Position numbers and translations under genes: made by a program. A stretch of DNA of 64,000 nucleotides from Tubulanus polymorphus. Lineage: Eukaryota; Nemertea; Palaeonemertea; Tubulaniformes; Tubulanidae. The first letter of the stretch is position 1, and each line of letters begins with the position of its first letter. Of the stretch, positions 50,323 to 60,179 are shown in pieces. The stretch is taken from the NCBI RefSeq assembly GCF_964204645.1, contig NC_134025.1:23342001-23406000 (forward strand). The letters are read 5' to 3'. The notes under the pieces were generated by a model. That model saw only the letters and a list, made by a program, of their open reading frames with translations. It did not search any database and was not told the origin of the DNA.

Positions 50323-53300
50323 ATGCAAAGGATTGTGTAAGTACAGACACAGTACAAAATATTTGATTGTGTCGAGGACAGAGAGAAGAGAGCTGTGCAT
50401 GCTGTGTCTGACTTGACTATTTATTATGATTCAATTCAATTTCTTTAATGAGTTGCTTTATTGCGTCATATAGGCCTAATCATATTGGCTTCTATACAAC
50501 AACAAAAATCACATTGTTCAATGTGCATTTCCATCCCAGTGAGTAAGATCAAGACGTCCTTTAACAAAATGGTGCTTAAATTTCTAGGGTAGGCCTTACT
50601 TAAAGTCTTATACTAGGCTAGGTACTAAACTAGGGTAGTCAGTAACCTGACTGTGGTTAAGTTTCACGATCGGATATTTTCACAAACCACATAGTAAGTC
50701 CATTTTAAAAGCTTACCACCAATGATAAAGGTAACTAGCGCATTGAAAGCTGACTTACGATATTACTGGGATGGAAACGCACCCTGATCTAATTCTACTG
50801 GATTCGAGTTACCTACTCCAGTGCTTGTTTATTGTGAAATGCCTTTCAATTACGCATTGTTTTTGCAGAAAACCATCGAATCAACGAGTGAAAAGGGCTC
50901 TGGAGAAACGCGCGCCCAAAATCATCGAAAACACAAAGCAGGCAATGTTCATTAAAGGTGGTCATACTAGTGAAATAGTGACTTTGGCATTGAAAGAATT
51001 AGTATGTATATTATCAAAAATGTACTTTTGATATTATCTTAAAACTTTTTAAAAATTCCCATGCAGTGTCACCAGTGAAGACCTTTAATGATTTCTTTAA
51101 TTTCATTTTCTTGATTCTTATAGTATTCGTACAGAAAACCAAATGCTGTTTTATTCAAAAAGTAAGTAATGGTGTAATGGCCCCCATTGGTTGTAGGCAG
51201 ACTGTCAATAACATACATGTTTTTGTATGTATGTAATAAAAATCCAATTCTTGATTTTTCCAGGAAAAATATTACAAGACCATTTGAAGATCAAACATCC
51301 ATGGTATGTACATAAGACCAAAATAAAATGATACCTTCTTGTTTCTCCGGTCAGCTCATTTCGTAAACTGCAATAAAATTAGTAATCAGTTCATTTCTAT
51401 ATTTGCTGGGTTTGTTACGGTGGTTTGCTTGATCATGATTTAAAAAAAAATTCATGTGCAGTTGAAATGAGAAACAAGCTATCAATTTTTTAACCTCAGG
51501 CCCTGTGAATAATTGTAGAGGTTTGAATTTGTGCATGCATTTGTCAAATAATTTTGATTGAGTTGATGTTATGTTTTTCATACCGGTATTCCAATTCTTC
51601 AGGAATTCTTCTCAAAGAAATCGGATAGTTCTCTCTTTATGTTCGGATCGCATTCAAAAAAACGGCCTCATAATCTGATTATCGGTATGTATGAATTATT
51701 TTGCCTATTTTAACACTGTTATCCGTCTTGGAAAGATATTGACTTCAATTCATAAAGCCCTGCTATGATGATTGATGTATTGTAGGTCGTTTGTTTGACT
51801 ATCATGTCTTAGATATGGTAGAGCTTGGAGTTGAAAACGCTGTCTCAATGAAAGAATTTCAGGTAAATATAAATTTGAAGTATGAAGAGGTATGATCAAT
51901 ATTTAATCTAACAACAATACAAGTAATGATGAACGCATGTCTGGTATATGTTCACTCTGATATGCCAGTAACAGGTACAGTTCGCTTCACTCAAGTCGGA
52001 TCTTTTAGGAACATAGAAATTTGTCTGACTTGATTGATGTCCGAGTTGGATGTTATGTATTTCATATATAGCGTCACAAAAAATATTTAAAAAAAATATC
52101 CAAGTTCATTGGATCCAACTTGGGCGGAGTCTACTGTATTTGTGAAAAATCTATTAGGCTATTAAGTCTGCATCTTCTTTAGACTGGCAAGATAAGTCTT
52201 GGATCGAAGCCATGCTTGCTGTTTGCTGGGGAACCCTTTGAAACAGACCATGAACATCAGAGGCTGAAGAACTTGCTTATAGGTAAGGCACAATTCATTT
52301 CATGTTGTTGATGGTATGATGAGCTTGGGAACTCCAAATTGAAATTGACTTACCACCGCTAGAACCTTCCGTAATTCAAAATCTGACTCTTAAACTGTGA
52401 AATTGGTTCAGAAGTATTTTGTCCGCTGAATTCTGATAATAAGGTCACTGATTGGGGCTGGAAATCGCTTGCTCTGTTTTACTGGAAAATTTTTATTTTC
52501 AATTATCTTAGATTTCTTTCGGGGTCCAGTTGTGGATAACATACGACTTCAGGGCTTGGAGTATGTGATGATGTTCACTGCAATTGATGGGAAGATACTA
52601 CTCCGAATATACAAGTAAGTTTTCCTTTAAGCCTAGCGTACATCGACACTGCGATTGGAGACAACTAGTTGCGAGGCGTATGAGAGGAACTAGCTGGATA
52701 CAATCAGTTGCTCGAATTGTCGATGTGAGCGAGCTTACGACTGGTTGGAGTCCATCTATCTCCAGTTCCAGCCAGTTGCCCATGTTCTTTTTTTGAGCAA
52801 CTAGGTTGCACTCAGTTACTGTCTGTCATATCCGTCGATGTGAGCGCTCCATAATCAACAACACATAGTTGTAACTGACTAAAACAAAGCAATTTGTCAC
52901 GTGACTTGGGATGCCCTCTAGAAGAATATTTGCCGGATAACACATCTCAGTTGCTGTGGATGTACGCGCTTTGGACCTAGCGATTGGCATGAGCCATGCA
53001 GTTGCTGGTTTTCATCAGATTTTTCGATGTGCGTGGGGTACTCGTTCACTAGCAACTAGTTGTCGCTTTGTCGATGTACACTAAGCTTTACTTTTCTCGA
53101 TCGTTGATCTGTTGTTGATATTCTAAATGAAATTCGAGTGTAATTTCTTTTGTCGCTTTTCATTATCATTCAGAATCCTACTGAAGAAATCCGGTACGAA
53201 AACACCTCGGATCGAACTGGAGGAGATCGGACCGAGTTTCGATTTCGTGATGAGAAGAACGAAGTTAGCTTCGCTTGATTTGTTTAAAAGAGCAAAGCGA

Positions 53301-53858
53301 GTTCCGACAACAGTTCAGGTAGGTTTTAATCGCATGTAACGCCGTACGTAGCATATACGATGCACTATCTATCTTCTAATTACGCTTAGATATTGGTTGT
53401 AAACACGTTTTTAGGAAAAAAGAAATACACATATTTCGGTAAACGTAATATCTGACGCATGGCCAAAATTTTAATTGCGATTTCAATTTTGAATGGTTGG
53501 ATATCATGATTTATGATACTAAAATGGTGATAGTGAAATGGTGTTTTAATTAATTTTTAACTGGTTGAATTCATTGTTCAGGCTTCTTAGGGTTAGGGAC
53601 CGGTTTTCGAGTGAGTACGGGTAGATCATATCTTCTGTGTTGTGTATGGTATTGAAAATCGTTTCATTTAAATTTTAGCCGAAGAAAAAGAAGAATATAT
53701 CCCACGACGTATTCGGTACCAAGCTTGGACGTATTCACATGCAATCTCAAGATATCAATAAATTACAAACGAGGAAAATGAAAGGATTAAAAAGAAAAAC
53801 GACGTCGAAGAAAAATGATTCGAGTTTGTCGAAGAAAAGCAAATCTGAAGTTTCATAA
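50323..53858 (+). CDS. RPF2: Ribosome production factor 2 (Brix domain)
   Basis: Ten exons: 50323-50336, 50869-51001, 51124-51161, 51264-51303, 51603-51684, 51786-51862, 52183-52282, 52512-52614, 53174-53318, 53679-53858, giving 912 nt (303 aa plus TAA), like the roughly 306 aa of human RPF2. The tiny first exon (MQRIV) is supported by phase: GT plus A completes Val before KPSNQRVKR, as in vertebrates. Family-diagnostic segments are [79 protein letters not shown] and [20 protein letters not shown], then a Lys/Ser-rich tail. Family role: acts with RRS1 to load the 5S RNP (5S rRNA, uL18, uL5) into pre-60S particles in the nucleolus. A polyadenylation signal AATAAA lies at 53873-53878. Intron 8 carries a MITE. 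Confidence 0.96.
50634..50740 (+). repeat. Dispersed repeat, copy 1
   Basis: Shares a 24-bp identical core (50662-50685) and flanking similarity (GTCAGTAACC, CTGTGGTT, AAAGCTTACCA) with 62488-62590. Located in RPF2 intron 1. Family unknown. Confidence 0.8.
52628..53091. mobile_element. TIR element in RPF2 intron 8
   Basis: The left end TAAGCCTAGCGTACATCGACA and the right end (reverse complement TAAAGCTTAGTGTACATCGA) are inverted repeats with few mismatches. Internal copies of ATCGACA/TGTCGAT and CAACTAGTTG occur in both directions. About 464 bp, no transposase. Confidence 0.75.
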
Positions 53859-53872
53859 CTAAATTTAACTGA

Positions 53873-53878
53873 AATAAA
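53873..53878 (+). terminator. RPF2 polyadenylation signal
   Basis: AATAAA 14 bp after the RPF2 stop codon, implying a very short 3' UTR. Confidence 0.7.
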
Positions 53879-53935
53879 GTCATTCAAACAAGAAAAGCTG
53901 TATCTGTTTTTTGGTTTGTGAGGTTTTTCACGCTA

Positions 53936-54109
53936 CAGTAATACCTCGTTACAACGAACTTCACGGGACCAGAAAATCAGTTTGTTATAACCGATAGTTC
54001 GTTATATCCAGTATGAAATTAATAAAATCATCTCACTTGGGACGAAATTCTATATTTGTTGTACCCGATGAATCGTTGTAGCTGAGGTGGTTGTTACGAG
54101 GTTCCACTG
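53936..54109. mobile_element. Tc1/mariner-superfamily-like MITE (copy B)
   Basis: TA-flanked; the left end is CAGTAATACCTCGTTACAAC and the right end GTTACGAGGTTCCACTG. The interior (ATAACCGATAGTTCGTTATA, CCAGTATGAAAT) matches the 4370 element, but this copy is about 120 bp shorter. It begins 58 bp after the RPF2 AATAAA. Confidence 0.8.
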
Positions 54110-54277
54110 TATATCTTATTGGTTCTAACTCTAGAACCGGTGAATTTCATCTGAGTTGGAGAGGTTTCCTCTTCATGACAATGAGTTCAGGAAAGCTAAT
54201 CATGATTAGAATCGAAAAATGAAGTCATCCAGACTGAATCTATGTGATTTGAAAATGATATCTCGTGAAACTTGACC

Positions 54278-54376
54278 CTTTATTGTGAGACGTTCTTTCG
54301 ATTGAGATTGTTTTTGCAGAAACTCGTCGAATCGATGAGTGGAAAGGGCAGTGGACAAATACGAGCCCAAACATTT
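54278..54376 (+). pseudogene. Decayed partial copy of RPF2 exon 2
   Basis: From about 54278 the sequence aligns with the end of RPF2 intron 1 (TTTATTGTGA, then TGTTTTTGCAG) and the first roughly 57 bp of exon 2, with many substitutions and an indel that disrupts the frame. The homology fades after 54376. It lies about 420 bp downstream of the parent gene, in the same orientation. Confidence 0.75.
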
Positions 54377-55159
54377 TTACTTGAGGCACAATTCGATTGC
54401 AGCTCCACATCTGTATTTCCCTCAGATCTCTTAGCAGGGAGGGAGGGCCATGAATATTTTCAAAACGTGAAAATTTTATTCCATAGCCTGCTGTTAAGAC
54501 ATGGTGAATTTGAACAATGTAGCCAAAGTATTTGTTAAAAAGAATGATAGCTGTAGAAGTTTATATGGGACTCTCAAATTACCGTAATCGTCATTATCTT
54601 TTTACTTGTAGGTACCAGACTAAAACTGGCACAATGAATATATAGAATGTGAATGGTATTCTAACGTGGTCAATAAATGACAGCTAAAATAGCATTCGAT
54701 ATACTTGACGCTCCTCTCCTAATTTGATTTCACCCACGATCTTGCAGAACTTTCTACACGTAGAGGGGTCAGGGCTTAACAAACTTATATTTCTAAATTA
54801 CTCGATGGCATTATTTATTCTAACCGAGAACAGTAGTCCCGGGTCTCGTTTTGTATCAGCGATATGAAATACATTCACCGCCAACAGAGACATTACAGAA
54901 CGGTATAAAGAAAATCGGTGATTGATTGTCGATAACTGCGTAATTTAAACAAACATGTATGTATTGAGACCAGGCACATCTTTCACATTATTTCGTTTAT
55001 TACAAATGACGCGATAGGACCGAAGTTGTCTGCCTTGTGAAGGAAAAAATTCTCATAATGGTTTATAACAGAATGGAATGAAACGAAGCACAGTTTGAGT
55101 TAGCAAATGAAAATGATAGTCCATCGAAAACCATTCTTTATGCCATGAAAGCCGAGTGG
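54377..55159. other. Intergenic space between convergent RPF2 and SEA/EGF genes
   Basis: No gene seen. The reverse of 54996-55001 is AATAAA, a fitting polyadenylation signal for the minus-strand gene to the right. Confidence 0.5.
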
Positions 55160-56475
55160 TCACGTTGTAATTGAGGCTACCTATTTAAAGAAAAATATGA
55201 ATGTTGCTCATCAAATATATGGTTCCCGTAACCGAAAACACGATAGTTATGTTGTGGAATTCTTAGTGTCACGATCGTCACTCTTTGGAAAGAATATCAT
55301 AAGTATTCATATATCTCGCAACTTACTTCTAAATTGTCGCTGATACTCGTAACGGTTCTAACCGGTTCAGGAGAATATTTAGGTCTGGGGATGTGCAGTG
55401 ATGATTGATACGTTTCAGCAATGCTACCTGTTTCCGTCCACCTAATAATTCAAAATTGTAGTGTACTTAATCCATAGAACTCTAATCAAGAACAAGTTAC
55501 ATTAAGATATCTCAAACACAGCTGCGGAGCCAGGTGACACGGTGGAAAATATTTCTCTTTTTCGCGGGAACGAAATGAATTTTTTCGCGGTAACGCAAAT
55601 GTGTGACATGGTGAAAAATATTGTTTGTTCTTTTAAACTTAACACTGTGGGTTAGGGTTAGGCTTACTAACCAAACTCTTATAATCATATTCATTACCTG
55701 CAGACGGCCTTAGCCGTTTACAACTCAATCATATTAGCCTTCCTAACACAAAAATCCCATCGCAAAATTACCCCTGAATTATAATAACCCCAAACATGGA
55801 GATTTTCATCCCCCTGAGAAATTTACTCCTTTGGGGGTATTTCAACTGAGAGGATGCTGGCCCCACATAACAGTCTGTAATCAACTTATTTCATGTGACG
55901 GAATGAGAATCATATAATCATTTTGGCTAGCATCTATTCATATAGGGTTGGAACATGAACATAGGTAGACATGGAGTCGGTCTATGACTGCTAAAATGAC
56001 TCTGATCTCTTTCTGACCACATGGATTCATGGGTCAAGGGGAATTGCCATTAAAAAAGATTTCGTTCCCACAAAAAACATTTACCGAGCGAAAAAGAATA
56101 TATCTATTTTTCACTATGCCACCTCCGGCGTTCCGTATGACAACATTTCTGTGCCCAATAATTTATAAAGAAAATATTACAACTATAGCCCCAAGAAAAT
56201 CGGCGTGGCCATAGTAGATCTTAACCCAAATTCTAAGATCTGTATTGTTAAACTTACTGCACTTCATTCTTATCCTTTTCCCGGTGGCGTTTCCTGCGGC
56301 ATAGAACCACAATCAGTAAGGTCATTAAGGCCAATAGTAGAGCAGCACCTAGCGATGATCCAAGTATAACAGCTTTGTTGTCGGCCCCATCGACGAGCCG
56401 CTCGTTGCAAGCTTCGCCAAAGAAGTGAACTTGTTCATTTTTAAAACATCTATTAAGGAAGTAGAACTTGAAATT

Positions 56476-56562
<87 letters not shown>

Positions 56563-59007
56563 GTAAAGATCGAGAGCCAAGCCAACAAATTTGCCCCTGG
56601 AATAAGTTTCATTCATGCTGGATGCTTTCATTTCAAATAAAAGAAAAAAAATTAAAGCTTTACTCACCTGCAATATCTCGTTCCGTTCAAAAATAATGCG
56701 CATTCGCCTTGACCATGTACGCACTTTGATGTTTGGCACTTATCCTCGCAGCTTATGTTGAATTTGTCTACATCATTGCGACAAGCATACCCAGTAGGGC
56801 AAACGCCTTCAATTTTACATGGTTCAAACTGAGTCTTAAGAATATCTGAAACACGATTATTAATACGGATGAGGAATTTCATTTGCAACTTTAGAATCGT
56901 TTGGAGACTTTTCTTCAATCCTACCTTTAAATGCATATGTATCGTATGTTGAATTAAGTTTATGCGCAGCGACCGTGGATAGATCGGTTAACTTGCCTAG
57001 TACGTGCGTTTCCAATTGACGCTTCAGATCGAAACCCACTTCGCTCCTCTGGCTATCTACCAGTACGGCCAATTCATATTCGACATCGAACGTTAACAAT
57101 ACTGATTCGGAGTGACTACTACTAAGGAAAAAGTTGAGGAAAAAAATCAACATAGCATGTCTCAAAAAGTGTGTTACCGTAGCTTTAAGATTGATTATTC
57201 ATTAACTGTAATTGGAATACATTTTTGGTGTTAGAGTTGGGGTAGACCTGGATGCTTGCTCGATGATGAAATTGTTGAAATGCAATAATAAGTCACGTAG
57301 GGTGTTCACTAGCGTGGTTTTGAATGGCCCTTGAAATGGAGTTGAACCAATACAAGAAAAAAATGATTATTGCATTGTGTACGTTTATTGATAAATGGTT
57401 TTGATTTGAGTGAAATTAAATGAACTGAGACAGATTTCTCCCAAAAAAATTATTGATTCTCTTCATTAATTAAACTTCTCCAGAATTTTTCAATATCATA
57501 ACCATTTTACCAATACCCTGGTTTTATAATTCCCCACAGGAAAATATCGCAGGAATTGAAATCTGGTGATTTTGTGATTTAAAATCAATATCTCAACTGG
57601 CAGCTGGTCATTGAACAATAAACGTAAACAACGCAATCCGTAGTTTTTTGTTCGACTTCATTTTCATGGCCATTCTAAAACACCCTAGTGCTCAGCCATG
57701 CATGGCTTATCATTTTATTTCAACATTTCATCCTTAAGCAATCATCTAAATCTACCAGCTTTATACCCTGCGAAAAAGAAATAATATAAATTGTAGTTAA
57801 TGGATTAGTAATCTTAAAGCTTGGTTGTAACACACTTTCTAAGACACCTTGTAGTTGATCGTTTATTCATACCAGCCTAAAGGTCTCAACAACACGAATT
57901 TTTTTAACATGAACTAATTCAGTAAATTGCTGACTATTGTAAGGAAAATCCCTAAAAAGTGATTATCAGTGAAAGAATGAATATGAACAGTTCCATTCTG
58001 ATTTTGTATGATGGGCGTCAACCCGATAACGCGTATGTATTTTCACCTTTTACTTTGTGCTTTTCTAACTTCATTCAAAACAACACGATAGAAACCCGAA
58101 CTGGCTTTAAAACATTGACGAAGCTGAAAGAGAATTTGTTTTAGTCTTATACGTCATATATGTCATATAAGTCATAACCTCAAAATGGCATGCTTTGAAT
58201 AATTGGAATTTATAAGAATATATATGTAACCGTGTGCAATTCAGTCAGCCAAAAACTAAGTCATAACTTCGAAATCCCATTCCATTTTCATACATTTCAA
58301 TTCATTTTTCATGTTTACAAATTTTCAATTCAAAACCGGTTTTTTATATTGTGATGATACGTGAGATATCAACAGAGAAATTAATCGACGCTATCAGTTG
58401 GTATGGGTTGATAAGGTTTCAGACTAAACCACTACGACAAACATGATACTTGTATACCTCATATTTCGATAAGAACGACATGGTTTATATAAGCACCTCC
58501 CTGATATAAGTGACCCAATTACTCTATTAAAAGCAAACAAACAAGATACCGGTGCCAAGAATGTTTAAGATCGCATTTTTTTCCATCTTGAATGCACGAT
58601 CTCATTATGATTTCGAACTTACCATATCCCTTCTTTTGTGAGTAAGGGAGTGATATTCTAATGACTGTGGGTCGGTGTAATCGATAATCCATGCTTGAGT
58701 AACCTTCACCGAAAAGTTTTTAATGATGAAGAATTTATTCGCTATAAAGAATGAATATGATTAATTAAGTAGGCCTATATTCGAATTCACCATCTGCTCG
58801 GCAATACAAAGATAAATTGGCGAAATATCTTTAAGTAAAGAAATAACCCAATTATATCTGAAATTGTTGCTTAATCAGCACACCTGTCATGGGATCGACG
58901 AGTAGTGGTCTGGAAGAAGCTGTTGTAGTGGCGGTCGCAGTTTTGACCACGATAAAAGCCAACATGATGGAAAACTGTGGTATTAAACCAATGAACAATT
59001 TAACCAT
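55160..59007 (-). CDS. Type I membrane protein with SEA-like and EGF-like domains
   Basis: Eight exons join in phase: 58884-59007, 58623-58741, 58047-58123, 56925-57121, 56668-56845, 56258-56449, 55327-55441, 55160-55180 (1023 nt, 340 aa). Exon 1 is a signal peptide (MVKLFIGLIPQFSIMLAF). Exons 2-4 form a SEA-like domain (FSVKVTQAWIIDYTDPQSLE; SVLLTFDVEYELAVLVD), without the usual G-S autoproteolysis step. Exons 5-6 have a Cys-rich stretch ending in an EGF pattern C-x4-C-x6-C-x9-C-x-C-x11-C. A membrane span (VILGSSLGAALLLALMTLL) is followed by RRKRHREK and a tail of about 55 residues ending in ITT. Potential N-glycosylation sites are NST, NIS and NGT. The SEA-EGF-TM order resembles the membrane-proximal part of transmembrane mucins such as MUC13/MUC17, but no mucin repeat is present. 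An upstream in-frame ATG at 59061 is possible; 59007 gives the better signal peptide and Kozak context. Reading through the donor at 56252-56257 would give a false stop. Confidence 0.82.
56479..56560. repeat. (TA)n microsatellite, about 82 bp
   Basis: Pure TA run in the intron between the EGF and membrane-span exons of the SEA/EGF gene. It creates a spurious long open frame across the intron. Confidence 0.98.
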
Positions 59008-59060
59008 TACTGCTATGTGTTGCTTAATCACACGTGAAAATGGAAACGAATAGTATTTCA

Positions 59061-60160
59061 TTAGATCTGAAAGTATGAAAAAAATTATCAAAATCCAGAA
59101 CCAAAAACGTTTTTATTTCTATGAAGGCAAAAAATATATAATTTATCAAAATCATTTTTTCATAATCGTATATAGACACACCCAAAACACAAACATTAAA
59201 CTTACCGTTGTCAAAAATCCTTTTAGAAAATTCCTATTTTCTTCCAGCGTAAATGAAATTATCAATGCGATCTTTAATCAGTAAGGGAGTAAACGCTTTC
59301 CCACGCGACAGCAAGATCTCTCTCGTAAACCAGTTGGCCGTGATCTACCACAATATTCTTATTTGTGCAAACCTTTCTACTTTTTAACTTTCCATAGATT
59401 TACGAGACACGCAACAACTGCAGATAAAAATTCAACTATTTTTATTCGAAGGACTGACGGATCGTATTTATATTTGTCGAGTCCACAACATACAGCCTTC
59501 TCGCTTGAAAGTATTCGTCACAACCACTTCAAATCAGATCTCGTGCTGATATATTGCGTCGAATAATAGCATGATTAAAGAAATCATTGACTCTAAAACG
59601 AATTTCGTGACAGTCGGCCAGCAATAGCCTAAAACACCGGTCATGATCTAACGACAATATCCTCAGCGCAAACCTTTCTACTTTTCACCTGTTCGTAGAT
59701 TTATGAGACACGTAACTAAAAGAGAAAAAATCATTTTTTTTTGCCGAATGACTGATGGATTTTACCGTGTATACTAACATTCGTTGTTAGCCGAAGAATC
59801 CTCTAATATTCTTGATCCAAGAAACTGGTCAGCTACAGATTGTGTAAAATCAATGTATACTGTGTGCACATTGTTTATATTCAGATTATTGATTATAAAC
59901 ATTATCTAATGATTGTATTGTTTATATTATTGATACATTAAATTTAAAAAACTAAGAATTATTGATACGTTAGATTTGAAAATTCAATTCATACATTTAT
60001 TCACACACATATACCTAATTCCAGTCGACGCGTCGAAATGATTGAAAAAAATTATTGATAAATCATTTATGTTACATCTGGTTAGTTCCTATATAGTGAA
60101 TGCATATATATCCACAAAATTTGGCTAATCAGAGAAAAGAAACAACAGATATCGCAGACT
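59061..60160. repeat. Upstream of SEA/EGF gene, with a two-copy repeat
   Basis: Copies at 59340-59470 and 59643-59765 share GCAAACCTTTCTACTTTT, TAGATTTA-GAGACACG and GACTGA-GGAT blocks in the same order. A 3' splice site at 59067-59069 suggests an upstream noncoding exon for the SEA/EGF gene. The remainder is AT-rich and empty. Confidence 0.6.
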
Positions 60161-60167
60161 AATGGTT

Positions 60168-60173
60168 TTTATT
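60168..60173 (-). terminator. Serine protease polyadenylation signal
   Basis: The reverse complement reads AATAAA, only 6 bp after the protease stop codon, so the 3' UTR would be very short. Confidence 0.5.
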
Positions 60174-60179
60174 TTCAAT

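Noticed and set aside
50767-51031. ATG at 50771 as RPF2 start
   Set aside because: That frame runs through the intron 1 acceptor. The exon 1 candidate at 50323-50336 gives the correct phase and the conserved VKP junction.
54272-54538. 88-codon plus-strand ORF over the RPF2 exon 2 ghost
   Set aside because: The frame does not preserve RPF2 sequence beyond a few residues and has no promoter or splice partner; treated as pseudogene.
56254-56739. Single open frame of 161 codons spanning the membrane-span exon and the (TA)n run
   Set aside because: It reads through an intron and a microsatellite. Splice sites at 56449 and 56668 with matching phase, and the donor at 56252-56257, show that both its left stop and its right half are artefacts.
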